A program made the translations under genes and the position numbers. Below the pieces are notes generated by a model. It ran no database searches and had not been told where the DNA came from. It worked only from the letters and a program-made list of their open reading frames with translations. Positions 1-12,409 of a DNA stretch of 64,000 nucleotides are shown piece by piece. Source of the DNA: Inia geoffrensis (Eukaryota; Chordata; Mammalia; Artiodactyla; Iniidae); the NCBI GenBank assembly GCA_036417435.1, contig CM070914.1, positions 1,426,001 through 1,490,000 on the forward strand, read 5' to 3'. Within the stretch, counting starts at the first letter, position 1. Each line of letters opens with the position of its first letter.

Positions 1-198
1 CTGGAAATGTAGCAATCCTCCCGGGACATGCGGTGTGCAGCCCGTCACTCGGCACGTACAGAGGCCCTCCGATGTACAGATCAGTGGGCCTCCATGTGGC
101 TCAGCCTTCCCACAGGGCTCTGGAGGTACTCAGTGAACTTGGAGCAAAAACGATGCACAACCGAGGGCCCTAGGAGTCCTACAAAGGGTACTTCCTTT

Positions 199-209
199 AA
201 AATAAATCC
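199..209 (+). other. AATAAA hexamer in an A/T-rich run (M1 copy)
   Basis: TTTAAAATAAAT contains the polyadenylation hexamer AATAAA. It is found once per unit just upstream of the acceptor-like element, and M25 and M29 keep it despite a local T-to-A change. No strong GU-rich downstream element is evident, so function is doubtful. Confidence 0.15.
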
Positions 210-273
210 CTACAGCCATGAAGAACTCATGGAGACAGTTGCATGCCTCCCTTTTTCCACGGCTACTCAGGGT

Positions 274-760
274 CTAACGTGGAGACGTGTTCTCTCATTG
301 TTTCACTTTAGTTCTAGAGACTGTCATGCTCACCACCACCGAGGCCATGGAAGCACCTTGTTTGGACAGAGCCAATTCATATTTTTCCCCGAAGCATTCT
401 TACAGGGCTGAGAGGCCTGTCAACAGCAGAGAATGTCAGGTAGTTTCTAGGCAGCATGAATGGAGCCTTCAAATTGAGAAAACAAGTCTAGTTCCAGCAG
501 GCCCCGATTTCCACGGGCACACTCATCCTACGTCCCTCGGGTTTCTAACAAGTCCAAAGGGAGACAAGGTTACCCAGTGTTTCCTTCCCTGAATCAACTT
601 GTTGAAGTAGGGTTTTGTGCATCATGCACACTGCCTCAACCAAGCAACGCACTTGGTATGTGTGGGGCCGTCTAACTCTTCAAAAGTCTGCAGTGCCACG
701 GGAAGAGCAGGCCTGAAATTGCAGTCAGAACGCACGCTGACTCTCTCCTGGCGCCAGGGT
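274..760 (+). other. Splice-signal-like exon in each unit (M1 copy shown)
   Basis: In M1 a branch-point-like CTAAC (274-278) is followed by a pyrimidine-rich run ending TTGTTTCACTTTAG, with AG at 310-311. This puts the branch A 34 bases upstream of the AG. A donor-like AGG|GTGAGT has its GT at 759-760. The enclosed segment, 312-758, is 447 bases. The same 447-base spacing holds in M21 (27910-28356). A transcript crossing the array on the + strand could in principle join these segments with introns of about 932 bases. No frame is open through the whole segment. Transcription is not shown by anything in the sequence. Confidence 0.25.
747..758. other. 12-bp perfect palindrome CCTGGCGCCAGG (M1 copy)
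   Basis: The sequence equals its own reverse complement, is centred on GGCGCC, and directly abuts the donor-like GTGAGT. It recurs once per unit and no change in it was noticed. Confidence 0.6.
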
Positions 761-1211
761 GAGTTCAGGCAGGAGGCCGTACATGGAATGCGAAGCCCAG
801 GGTTTCCCTGAGTGCAGCTCAGACTAGGGTAATGGGTAAAATTTCGACGGCCTGAGGGACGTGCCAGAACGGTGTTCCTGAACCTCTGTGAGTGCTGGGG
901 TACTTAAGCTGCTCCAAAACAGAGTGCAGTGCGTTTCCCTACACTCAGCATACACAGAGTGGCTCCAAAGGGCTACGGGACTGGATGTTGCTCAACAGAC
1001 ACAGGTGGGCCTGGGAGTACTTAGTATACCTGGCAGTAACAGGATGCCCACATGAGCCTCCTAGGTGTCTGTAATATCATACTGCCATTTAAGATATGCA
1101 GAGCAGAGGTCACATGCTCATGGAAAGTGCTGGACACCTCCGTTCCTACAAGCAAATCAAAGCCTAACCTCCAGGCATGTGTTCATGCTGGGTGCGCATT
1201 AAGTGACGCAG

Positions 1212-1221
1212 CATGGTAAGA
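1212..1221 (+). other. Second donor-like motif ATGGTAAG (M1 copy)
   Basis: CATGGTAAGA has GT at 1216-1217 and matches most of the vertebrate 5' splice consensus. It recurs in almost every unit. It is lost in late M23 (CATGGCAAG near 31571) and weakened in late M21. Confidence 0.15.
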
Positions 1222-1381
1222 TGCTGGCTTTCTCCTGGAGCACAGTGACTTCACGTACGAGGTCTTCTAAGTATTCAAGGCAGAGTGTTTTCTCATGGCA
1301 GCTCACCCTCAGGGCCATGACAAAGACTTCCTGGGGACATCGGACTCAACAGAAATGTGGTCCTGACGGTGCTCCAGGACT

Positions 1382-2759
1382 CTGGAAATGTAGCTCTCCT
1401 CTCGGGACATGCGGTGTGCAGCCCGTCACTCGGCACGTACACAGGCCCTCCGATGTACAGACCAGTGGGCCTCCATGTGGTTCAGCCTTCCAACAGGGCT
1501 CTGGAGGTACTCAGTGAACTTGGAGGTAAAATGATGCACAACCGAGGGCCCTAGGAGTCCTCCAAAGGGTACTTCCTTTAAAATAAATCCCAACAGCGGT
1601 GAAGAACTCATGGAGACAGTTGCATGCCTCCCTTTTTACACGGCTACTCAGGGTTTAACGTGGAGACGTGGTCTCTCATTGTTTCACTTTAGTTCTAGAG
1701 ACTGTCATGCTCACCACCACCGAGGCCATGGAAGCACCTTGTTTGGACAGAGCCAATTCATATTTTTCCCCGAAGCATTCTTACAGGGTTGAGAGGCCTG
1801 TCAACAGCAGAGAATGTCAGGTAGTTTCTAGGCAGCATGAATGGAGCCTTCAAATTGAGAAAACAAGTCTAGTTCCAGCAGCCCCGATTTCCACGCGCAC
1901 ACTCATCATACGTCCCTCGGGTTTCTAACAAGTCCAAAGGGAGACAAGGTTACCCAGTGTTTCCTTCCCTGAATCAACTTGTCGAAGTAGGGTTTTGTGC
2001 ATCATGCGAACTGCCTCAACCAAGCAACGCACTTGGTATGTGTGGGGCCGTGTGACTCTTCAAAAGTCTGCAGTGCCACGGGAAGAGCAGGCCTGAGATT
2101 GCAGTCAGAACGCACGCTGACTCTCTCCTGGCGCCAGGGTGAGTTCAGGCAGGAGGCCGCACATTGAATGCGAAGCCCAGGGTTTCTCTGAGTGCAGCTC
2201 AGACTAGGGTAATGGGTAAAATTTCGACGGCCTGAGGGACGTGCCAGAACGGTGTTCCTGAACCTCTGTGAGTGCTGGGGTACTTAAGCTGCTCCAAAAC
2301 AGAGTGCAGTGCGTTTCCCTACACTCAGCATACACAGAGTGGCTCCAAAGGGCTACGGGACTGGATGTTGCTCAACAGACACAGGTGGGCCTGGGAGTAC
2401 TTAGTGTACCAGGCAGTAACAGGATGCCCACATGAGCCTCCTAGGTGTCTGTAAAATCATACTGCCATTTAAGATATGCAGAGCAGAGGTCACATGCTCA
2501 TGGAAAGTGCTGGACACCTAAGTTCCTACAAGTAAATCAAAGCCTAACCTCCAGGCATGTATTTATGCTGGGTGCGCATTGTGACGCAGCATGGTAAGAT
2601 GCTGACTTTCTCCTGGAGCACACTGACTTCACGTACGAGGTCTTCAAAGTATTCAATGCAGAGTGTTTTCTCATGGCAGCTCACCCTCAGGGCCATGACA
2701 AAGAGTTCCTGGGGACATCGGATTCACCAGAAATGTGGTCCTGACGGTGCTCCAGGACT
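1382..2759 (+). repeat. Unit M2 (1378 bp, dG)
   Basis: A-like unit of the first dimer. It carries private CTCTCGGGACATG near 1399, ACACAGGCC near 1440 and GGAGGTAAAATG near 1522. The 3' part has the linked set CACCTAAG, GTAAATC, GTATTTATG and CAATGCAG that marks the dimer region. Confidence 0.97.
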
Positions 2760-4138
2760 CTGGAAATGTAGCTCTCCTCCCGGGACATGCGGTGTGCAGC
2801 CCGTCACTCGGCACGTACAGAGGCCCTCCGATGTACAAACGAGTGGGCCTCCATGTGGCTCAGCCTTCCCACAGGGCTCTGGAGGTACTCAGTGAACTTG
2901 GAGGAAAAACGATGCACAACCGAGGGCCCTAGGAGTCCTCCAAAGGGTACTTCCTTTAAAATAAATCCCAACAGCGGTGAAGAACTCATGGAGACAGTTG
3001 CATGCCTCCCGTTTTACACGGCTACTCAGGGTCTAACGTGGAGACGTGTTCTCTCATTGTTTCACTTTAGTTCTAGAGACTGTCATGCTCACCACCACCG
3101 AGGCCATGGAAGCAACTTGTTTGGACAGAGCCAATTCATATTTTTCCCCGAAGCATTCTTACAGGGTTGAGAGGCCTGTCAACAGCAGACAATGTCAGGT
3201 AGTTTCTAGGCAGCATGAATGGAGCCTTCAAATTGGGAAAACAAGTCTTGTTCCAGCAGGCCCCGATTTCCACGTGCACACTCATCATATGTCCCTCGGG
3301 TTTCTAACAAGTCCAAAGGGAGACAAGGTTACCCAGTGTTTCCTTCCCTGAATCAACTTGTCGAAGTAGGGTTTTGTGCATCATGCGAACTGCCTCAACC
3401 AAGCAACGCACTTGGTATGTGTGGGGCCGTGTGACTCTTCAAAAGTCTGCAGTGCCACCGGAAGAGCAGGCCTGAGATTGCAGTCAGAACGCACGCTGAC
3501 TCTCTCCTGGCGCCAGGGTGAGTTCAGGCAGGAGGCCGTACATGGAATGCGAAGCCCAGGGTTTCTCTGAGTGCAGCTCAGACTAGGGTAATGGTTAAAA
3601 TTTCGACGGCCTGAGGGACGTGCCAGAACGGTGTTTCTGAACCTCTGTGAGTGCTGGGGTACTTAAGCTGCTCCAAAACAGAGTGCAGTGCGTTTCCCTA
3701 CACTCAGCATACACAGAGTGGCTCCAAAGGGCTACGGGACTGGATGTTGCTCAACAGACACAGGTGGGCCTGGGAGTACTTAGTGTACCTGGCAGTAACA
3801 GGATGCCCACATGAGCCTCCTAGGTGTCTGTAAAATCATACTGCCATTTAAGATATGCAGAGCAGAGGTCACATGCTCATGGAAAGTGCTGGACACCTCC
3901 GTTCCTACAAGCAAATCAAAGCCTAACCTCCAGGCATGTGTTTATGCTGGGTGCGCATTGTGACGCAGGATGGTAAGATGCTGACTTTCTCCTGGAGCAC
4001 ACTGACTTCACGTACGAGGTCTTCAAAGTATTCAAGGCAGAGTGTTTTCTCATGGCAGCTCACCCTCAGGGCCATGACAAAGAGTTCCTGGGGACATCGG
4101 ACTCACCAGAAATGTGGTCCTGACGGTGCTCCAGGACT
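2760..4138 (+). repeat. Unit M3 (1379 bp, B type)
   Basis: B markers: AGCAACTTG near 3111, AGACAATG near 3187, TTGGGAAAAC near 3232, CATATGTCC near 3285. A CpG change creates CACGTG near 3272. Private TACAAACGAG near 2835. The 3' part has the CACCTCCG/GTGTTTATG set instead of the set seen in M2. Confidence 0.97.
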
Positions 4139-5516
4139 CTGGAAATGTAGCTCTCCTCCCGGGACATGCGGTGTGCAGCCCGTCACTCGGCACGTACAGA
4201 GGCCCTCCGATGTACAGACCAGTGGGCCTCCGTGTGGCTCAGCGTTCCCACAGGGCTCTGCAGGTACTCAGTGAACTTGGAGGAAAAACGATGCACAACC
4301 GAGGGCCCTAGGAGTCCTCCAAAGGGTACTTCCTTTAAAATAAATCCCAACAGCGGTGAAGAACTCATGGAGACAGTTGCATGCCTCCCTTTTTACACGG
4401 CTACTCAGGGTTTAACGTGGAGACGTGTTCTCTCATTGTTTCACTTTAGTTCTAGAGACTGTCATGCTCACCACCACCGAGGCCATGGAAGCACCTTGTT
4501 TGGACAGAGCCAATTCATATTTTTCCCCGAAGCATTCTTACAGGGTTGAGAGGCCTGTCAACAGCAGAGAATGTCAGGTAGTTTCTAGGCAGCATGAATG
4601 GAGCCTTCAAATTGAGAAAACAAGTCTAGTTCCAGCAGCCCCAATTTCCACGCGCACACTCATCATACGTCCCTCGGGTTTCTAACAAGTCCAAAGGGAG
4701 ACAAGGTTACCCAGTGTTTCCTTCCCTGAATCAACTTGTCGAAGTAGGGTTTTGTGCATCATGCGAACTGCCTCAACCAAGCAACGCACTTGGTATGTAT
4801 GGGGCCGTCTGACTCTTCAAAAGTCTGCAGTGCCACGGGAAGAGCAGGCCTGAAATTGCAGTCAGAACGCACGCTGACTCTCTCCTGGCGCCAGGGTGAG
4901 TTCAGGCAGGAGGCCGTACATGGAATGCGAAGCCCAGGGTTTCTCTGAGTGCAGCTCAGACTAGGGTAATGGGTAAAATTTCGACGGCCTGAGGGACGTG
5001 CCAGAACGGTGTTCCTGAACCTCTGTGAGTGCTGGGGTACTTAAGCTGCTCCAAAACAGAGTGCAGTGCGTTTCCCTACACTCAGCATACACAGAGTGGC
5101 TCCAAAGGGCTACGGGGCTGGATGTTGCTCAACAGACACAGGTGGGCCTGGGAGTACTTAGTGTACCTGGCAGTAACAGGATGCCCACATGAGCCTCCTA
5201 GGTGTCTGTAAAATCATACTGCCATTTAAGATATGCAGAGCAGAGGTCACATGCTCATGGAAAGTGCTGGACACTTAAGTTCCTACAAGTAAATCAAAGC
5301 CTAACCTCCAGGCATGTATTTATGCTGGGTGCGCATTGTGACGCAGCATGGTAAGATGCTGACTTTCTCCTGGAGCACACTGACTTCACGTACGAGGTCT
5401 TCAAAGTATTCAATGCAGAGTGTTTTCTCATGGCAGCTCACCCTCAGGGCCATGACAAAGAGTTCCTGGGGACATCGGATTCACCAGAAATGTGGTCCTG
5501 ACGGTGCTCCAGGACT
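4139..5516 (+). repeat. Unit M4 (1378 bp, dG, A type)
   Basis: A markers include CCGTGTGGCTCAGCG near 4230, GGTATGTATGGGG near 4791 and CGGGGCTGG near 5114. Private: CTGCAGGTAC near 4258 (PstI-like CTGCAG) and CCCCAATTT near 4640. Confidence 0.97.
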
Positions 5517-6895
5517 CTGGAAATGTAGCTCTCCTCCCGGGACATGCGGTGTGCAGCCCGTCACTTGGCACGTACAGAGGCCCTCCGATATACAGACCAG
5601 TGGGCCTCCATGTGGCTCAGCCTTCCCACAGGGCTCTGGAGGTACTCAGTGAACTTGGAGGAAAAACGATGCACAACCGAGGGCCCTAGGAGTCCTCCAA
5701 AGGGTACTTCCTTTAAAATAAATCCCAACAGCGGTGAAGAACTCATGGAGACAGTTGCATGCCTCCCGTTTTACACGGCTACTCAGGGTCTAACGTGGAG
5801 ACGTGTTCTCTCATTGTTTCACTTTAGTTCTAGAGACTGTCATGCTCACCACCACCGAGGCCATGGAAGCAACTTGTTTGGACAGAGCCAATTCATATTT
5901 TTCCCCGAAGCATTCTTACAGGGTTGAGAGGCCTGTCAACAGCAGACAATGTCAGGTAGTTTCTAGGCAGCGTGAATGGAGCCTTCATATTGGGAAAACA
6001 AGTCTAGTTCCAGCAGGCTCCGATTTCCACGTGCACACTCATCATATGTCCCTCGGGTTTCTAACAAGTCCAAAGGGAGACAAGGTTACCCAGTGTTTCC
6101 TTCCCTGAATCAACTTGTCGAAGTAGGGTTTTGTGCATCATGCGAACTGCCTCAACCAAGCAACGCACTTGGTATGTGTGGGGCCGTGTGACTCTTCAAA
6201 AGTCTGCAGTGCCACCGGAAGAGCAGGCCTGAGATTGCAGTCAGAACGCACGCTGACTCTCTCCTGGCGCCAGGGTGAGTTCAGGCAGGAGGCCGTACAT
6301 GGAATGCGAAGCCCAGGGTTTCTCTGAGTGCAGCTCAGACTAGGGTAATGGGTAAAATTTCGACGGCCTGAGGGACGTGCCAGAACGGTGTTTCTGAACC
6401 TCTGTGAGTGCTGGGGTACTTAAGCTGCTCCATAACAGAGTGCAGTGCGTTTCCCTACACTCAGCATACACAGAGTGGCTCCAAAGGGCTACGGGACTGG
6501 ATGTTGCTCAACAGACACAGGTGGGCCTTGGAGTACTTAGTGTACCTGGCAGTAACAGGATGCCCACATGAGCCTCCTAGGTGTCTGTAAAATCATACTG
6601 CCATTTAAGATATGCAGAGCAGAGGTCACATGCTCATGGAAAGTGCTGGACACCTAAGTTCCTACAAGTAAATCAAAGCCTAACCTCCAGGCATGTATTT
6701 ATGCTGGGTGCGCATTGTGACGCAGCATGGTAAGATGCTGACTTTCTCCTGGAGCACACTGACTTCACGTACGAGGTCTTCAAAGTATTCAATGCAGAGT
6801 GTTTTCTCATGGCAGCTCACCCTCAGGGCCATGACAAAGAGTTCCTGGGGACATCGGACTCACCAGAAATGTGGTCCTGACGGTGCTCCAGGACT
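5517..6895 (+). repeat. Unit M5 (1379 bp, B type)
   Basis: B unit with CACTTGGCACG near 5563 (lost CpG), GATATACAG near 5587 and CACGTG near 6029. Private: CTTCATATTGG near 5984, GGCTCCGAT near 6016, CCATAACAG near 6430 and GGGCCTTGG near 6523. Confidence 0.97.
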
Positions 6896-8273
6896 CTGGA
6901 AATGTAGCTCTCCTCCCGGGACATGCGGTGTGCAGCCCGTCACTCGGCACGTACAGAGGCCCTCCGATGTACAGACCAGTGGGCCTCCGTGTGGCTCAGC
7001 GTTCCCACAGGGCTCTGGAGGTACTCAGTGAACTTGGAGGAAAAACGATGCACAACCGAGGGCCCTAGGAGTCCTCCAAAGGGTACTTCCTTTAAAATAA
7101 ATCTCAACAGCGATGAAGAACTCATGGAGACAGTTGCATGCCTCCCTTTTTACACGGCTACTCAGGGTTTAACGTGGAGACGTGTTCTCTCATTGTTTCA
7201 CTTTAGTTCTAGAGACTGTCATGCTCACCACCACCGAGGCCATGGAAGCACCTTGTTTGGACAGAGCCAATTCATATTTTTCCCCGAAGCATTCTTACAG
7301 GGTTGAGAGGCCTGTCAACAGCAGAGAATGTCAGGTAGTTTCTAGGCAGCATGAATGGAGCCTTCAAATTGAGAAAACAAGTCTAGTTCCAGCAGCCCCG
7401 ATTTCCACGCGCACACTCATCATACGTCCCTCGGGTTTCTAACAAGTCCAAAGGGAGACAAGGTTACCCAGTGTTTCCTTCCCTGAATCAACTTGTCGAA
7501 GTAGGGTTTTGTGCATCATGCGAACTGCCTCAACCAAGCAACGCACTTGGTATGTATGGGGCCGTCTGACTCTTCAAAAGTCTGCAGTGCCACGGGAAGA
7601 GCAGGCCTGAAATTGCAGTCAGAACGCACGCTGACTCTCTCCTGGCGCCAGGGTGAGTTCAGGCAGGAGGCCGTACATGGAATGCGAAGCCCAGGGTTTC
7701 TCTGAGTGCAGCTCAGACTAGGGTAATGGGTAAAATTTCGACGGCCTGAGGGACGTGCCAGAACGGTGTTCCTGAACCTCTGTGAGTGCTGGGGTACTTA
7801 AGCTGCTCCAAAACAGAGTGCAGTGCGTTTCCCTACACTCAGCATACACAGAGTGGCTCCAAAGGGCTACGGGGCTGGATGTTGCTCAACAGACACAGGT
7901 GGGCCTGGGAGTACTTAGTGTACCTGGCAGTAACAGGATGCCCACATGAGCCTCCTAGGTGTCTGTAAAATCATACTGCCATTTAAGATATGCAGAGCAG
8001 AGGTCACATGCTCATGGAAAGTGCTGGACACTTAAGTTCCTACAAGTAAATCAAAGCCTAACCTCCAGGCATGTATTTATGCTGGGTGCGCATTGTGACG
8101 CAGCATGGTAAGATGCTGACTTTCTCCTGGAGCACACTGACTTCACGTACGAGGTCTTCAAAGTATTCAATGCAGAGTGTTTTCTCATGGCAGCTCACCC
8201 TCAGGGCCATGACAAAGAGTTCCTGGGGACATCGGATTCACCAGAAATGTGGTCCTGACGGTGCTCCAGGACT
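6896..8273 (+). repeat. Unit M6 (1378 bp, dG, A type)
   Basis: A unit almost identical to M4 at an offset of 2757. Private: AATCTCAACAGCGATG near 7100. Confidence 0.97.
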
Positions 8274-9652
8274 CTGGAAATGTAGCTCTCCTCCCGGGAC
8301 ATGCGGTGTGCAGCCCGTCACTTGGCACGTACAGAGGCCCTCCGATATACAGACCAGTGGGCCTCCATGTGGCTCAGCCTTCCCACAGGGCTCTGGAGGT
8401 ACTCAGTGAACTTGGAGGAAAAACGATGCACAACCGAGGGCCCTAGGAGTCCTCCAAAGGGTACTTCCTTTAAAATAAATCCCAACAGCGGTGAAGAACT
8501 CATGGAGACAGTTGCATGCCTCCCATTTTACACGGCTACTCAGGGTCTAACGTGGAGACGTGTTCTCTCATTGTTTCACTTTAGTTCTAGAGACTGTCAT
8601 GCTCACCACCACCGAGGCCATGGAAGCAACTTGTTTGGACAGAGCCAATTCATATTTTTCCCCGAAGCATTCTTACAGGGTTGAGAGGCCTGTCAACAGC
8701 AGACAATGTCAGGTAGTTTCTAGGCAGCGTGAATGGAGCCTTCAAATTGGGAAAACAAGTCTAGTTCCAGCAGGCCCCGATTTCAACGTGCACACTCATC
8801 ATATGTCCCTCGGGTTTCTAACAAGTCCAAAGGGAGACAAGGTTACCCAGTGTTTCCTTCCCTGAATCAACTTGTCGAAGTAGGGTTTTGTGCATCATGC
8901 GAACTGCCTCAACCAAGCAACGCACCTGGTATGTGTGGGGCCGTGTGACTCTTCAAAAGTCTGCAGTGCCACGGGAAGAGCAGGCCTGAGATTGCAGTCA
9001 GAACGCACGCTGACTCTCTCCTGGCGCCAGGGTGAGTTCAGGCAGGAGGCCGCACATTGAATGCGAAGCCCAGGGTTTCTCTGAGTGCAGCTCAGACTAG
9101 GGTAATGGGTAAAATTTCGACGGCCTGAGGGACGTGCCAGAACGGTGTTCCTGAACCTCTGTGAGTGCTGGGGTACTTAAGCTGCTCCAAAACAGAGTGC
9201 AGTGCGTTTCCCTACACTCAGCATACACAGAGTGGCTCCAAAGGGCTACGGGACTGGATGTTGCTCAACAGACACAGGTGGGCCTGGGAGTACTTAGTGT
9301 ACCTGGCAGTAACAGGATGCCCACATGAGCCTCCTAGGTGTCTGTAAAATCATACTGCCATTTAAGATATGCAGAGCAGAGGTCACATGCTCATGGAAAG
9401 TGCTGGACACATAAGTTCCTACAAGTAAATCAAAGCCTAACCTCCAGGCATGTATTTATGCTGGGTGCGCATTGTGACGCAGGATGGTAAGATGCTGACT
9501 TTCTCCTGGAGCACACTGACTTCACGTACGAGGTCTTCAAAGTATTCAATGCAGAGTGTTTTCTCATGGCAGCTCACCCTCAGGGCCATGACAAAGAGTT
9601 CCTGGGGACATCGGACTCACCAGAAATGTGGTCCTGACGGTGCTCCAGGACT
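8274..9652 (+). repeat. Unit M7 (1379 bp, B type)
   Basis: B unit with TTTCAACGTG near 8783, shared with M9 and M11 but not with M3 or M5. Private: CCCATTTTAC near 8522, GCACCTGGTATG near 8922 and ACACATAAG near 9407. Confidence 0.97.
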
Positions 9653-11030
9653 CTGGAAATGTAGCTCTCCTCCCGGGACATGCGGTGTGCAGCCCGTCAC
9701 TCGGCACGTACAGAGGCCCTCCGATGTACAGACCAGTGGGCCTCCGTGTGGCTCAGCGTTCCCACAGGGCTCTGGAGGTACTCAGTGAACTTGGAGGAAA
9801 AACGATGCACAACCGAGGGCCCTAGGAGTCCTCCAAAGGGTACTTCCTTTAAAATAAATCCCAACAGCGGTGAAGAACTCATGGAGACAGTTGCATGCCT
9901 CCCTTTTTACACGGCTACTCAGGGTTTAACGTGGAGACGTGTTCTCTCATTGTTTCACTTTAGTTCTAGAGACTGTCATGCTCACCACCACCGAGGCCAT
10001 GGAAGCACCTTGTTTGGACAGAGCCAATTCATATTTTTCCCCGAAGCATTCTTACAGGGTTGAGAGGCCTGTCAACAGCAGAGAATGTCAGGTAGTTTCT
10101 AGGCAGCATGAATGGAGCCTTCAAATTGAGAAAACAAGTCTAGTTCCAGCAGCCCCGATTTCCACGCGCACACTCATCATACGTCCCTCGGGTTTCTAAC
10201 AAGTCCAAAGGGAGACAAGGTTACCCAGTGTTTCCTTCCCTGAATCAACTTGTCGAAGTAGGGTTTTGTGCATCATGCGAACTGCCTCAACCAAGCAACG
10301 CACTTGGTATGTATGGGGCCGTCTGACTCTTCAAATGTCTGCAGTGCCACGGGAAGAGCAGGCCTGAAATTGCAGTCAGAACGCACGCTGACTCTCTCCT
10401 GGCGCCAGGGTGAGTTCAGGCAGGAGGCCGTACATGGAATGCGAAGCCCAGGGTTTCTCTGAGTGCAGCTCAGACTAGGGTAATGGGTAAAATTTCGACG
10501 GCCTGAGGGACGTGCCAGAACGGTGTTCCTGAACCTCTGTGAGTGCTGGGGTACTTAAGCTGCTCCAAAACAGAGTGCAGTGCGTTTCCCTACACTCAGC
10601 ATACACAGAGTGGCTCCAAAGGGCTACGGGGCTGGATGTTGCTCAACAGACACAGGTGGGCCTGGGAGTACTTAGTGTACCTGGCAGTAACAGGATGCCC
10701 ACATGAGCCTCCTAGGTGTCTGTAAAATCATACTGCCATTTAAGATATGCAGAGCAGAGGTCACATGCTCATGGAAAGTGCTGGACACTTAAGTTCCTAC
10801 AAGTAAATCAAAGCCTAACCTCCAGGCATGTATTTATGCTGGGTGCGCATTGTGACGCAGCATGGTAAGATGCTGACTTTCTCCTGGAGCACACTGACTT
10901 CACGTACGAGGTCTTCAAAGTATTCAATGCAGAGTGTTTTCTCATGGCAGCTCACCCTCAGGGCCATGACAAAGAGTTCCTGGGGACATCGGATTCACCA
11001 GAAATGTGGTCCTGACGGTGCTCCAGGACT
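9653..11030 (+). repeat. Unit M8 (1378 bp, dG, A type)
   Basis: A unit with CAAATGTCTGC near 10332, shared only with M10. This marks M8 and M10 as the closest pair of A units. Confidence 0.97.
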
Positions 11031-12409
11031 CTGGAAATGTAGCTCTCCTCCCGGGACATGCGGTGTGCAGCCCGTCACTTGGCACGTACAGAGGCCCTCC
11101 GATATACAGACCAGTGGGCCTCCATGTGGCTCAGCCTTCCCACAGGGCTCTGGAGGTACTCAGTGAACTTGGAGGAAAAACGATGCACAACCGAGGGCCC
11201 TAGGAGTCCTCCAAAGGGTACTTCCTTTAAAATAAATCCCAACAGCGGTGAAGAACTCATGGAGACAGTTGCATGCCTCCCGTTTTACACGGCTACTCAG
11301 GGTCTAACGTGGAGACGTGTTCTCTCATTGTTTCACTTTAGTTCTAGAGACTGTCATGCTCACCACCACCGAGGCCATGGAAGCAACTTGTTTGGACAGA
11401 GCCAATTCATATTTTTCCCCGAAGCATTCTTACAGGGTTGAGAGGCCTGTCAACAGCAGACAATGTCAGGTAGTTTCTAGGCAGCGTGAATGGAGCCTTC
11501 AAATTGGGAAAACAAGTCTAGTTCCAGCAGGCCCCGATTTCAACGTGCACACTCATCATATGTCCCTCGGGTTTCTAACAAGTCCAAAGGGAGACAAGGT
11601 TACCCAGTGTTTCCTTCCCTGAATCAACTTGTCGAAGTAGGGTTTTGTGCATCATGCGAACTGCCTCAACCAAGCAACGCACTTGGTATGTGTGGGGCCG
11701 TGTGACTCTTCAAAAGTCTGCAGTGCCACGGGAAGAGCAGGCCTGAGATTGCAGTCAGAACGCACGCTGACTCTCTCCTGGCGCCAGGGTGAGTTCAGGC
11801 AGGAGGCCGCACATTGAATGCGAAGCCCAGGGTTTCTCTGAGTGCAGCTCAGACTAGGGTAATGGGTAAAATTTCGACGGCCTGAGGGACGTGCCAGAAC
11901 GGTGTTCCTGAACCTCTGTGAGTGCTGGGGTACTTAAGCTGCTCCAAAACAGAGTGCAGTGCGTTTCCCTACACTCAGCATACACAGAGTGGCTCCAAAG
12001 GGCTACGGGACTGGATGTTGCTCAACAGACACAGGTGGGCCTGGGAGTACTTAGTGTACCTGGCAGTAACAGGATGCCCACATGAGCCTCCTAGGTGTCT
12101 GTAAAATCATACTGCCATTTAAGATATGCAGAGCAGAGGTCACATGCTCATGGAAAGTGCTGGACACCTAAGTTCCTACAAGTAAATCAAAGCCTAACCT
12201 CCAGGCATGTATTTATGCTGGGTGCGCATTGTGACGCAGGATGGTAAGATGCTGACTTTCTCCTGGAGCACACTGACTTCACGTACGAGGTCTTCAAAGT
12301 ATTCAATGCAGAGTGTTTTCTCATGGCAGCTCACCCTCAGGGCCATGACAAAGAGTTCCTGGGGACATCGGACTCACCAGAAATGTGGTCCTGACGGTGC
12401 TCCAGGACT
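11031..12409 (+). repeat. Unit M9 (1379 bp, B type)
   Basis: B unit that matches M7 at offset 2757 except for the few changes private to M7. TTTCAACGTG is present near 11540. Confidence 0.97.

Larger units (their letters stand above)
1..1381 (+). repeat. Unit M1 (1381 bp)
   Basis: G present, no T5. Two extra A at 1201-1202 (ATTAAGTGACG instead of ATTGTGACG) give the private length. Other private changes are AATCCTCC at 14-21, TTTCCACGG near 255, CCTACAAAGG near 179, and GTTGAAG at 601-607 (lost CpG). It is one of the less homogenised units. Its true left boundary depends on the phase chosen. Confidence 0.97.

Noticed and set aside
28..411. A 127-codon open frame, recurring in about two thirds of the units, as a possible gene family
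   Set aside because: It overlaps other equally long frames on both strands. It is broken in many units by substitutions, its residues change freely, and no domain, signal peptide or membrane segment is visible. Its repetition follows from the DNA repeat itself.
287..592. A 101-codon open frame in each unit as a possible conserved small protein
   Set aside because: The one-base dG deletion frameshifts it to 86 codons in about a third of the units without other loss of homogeneity, so coding constraint is absent.
749..766. Retroviral primer-binding-site resemblance (TGGCGCC start, as for lysine tRNA)
   Set aside because: The match stops after seven bases, and there are no long terminal repeats, polypurine tract or gag/pol remnants in the unit.
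1..1379. Short internal subrepeats from which the unit could have grown
   Set aside because: Only weak similarities were seen (for example GTACAGAGG and GTACAGACC about 25 bases apart). No regular internal period could be supported by eye.
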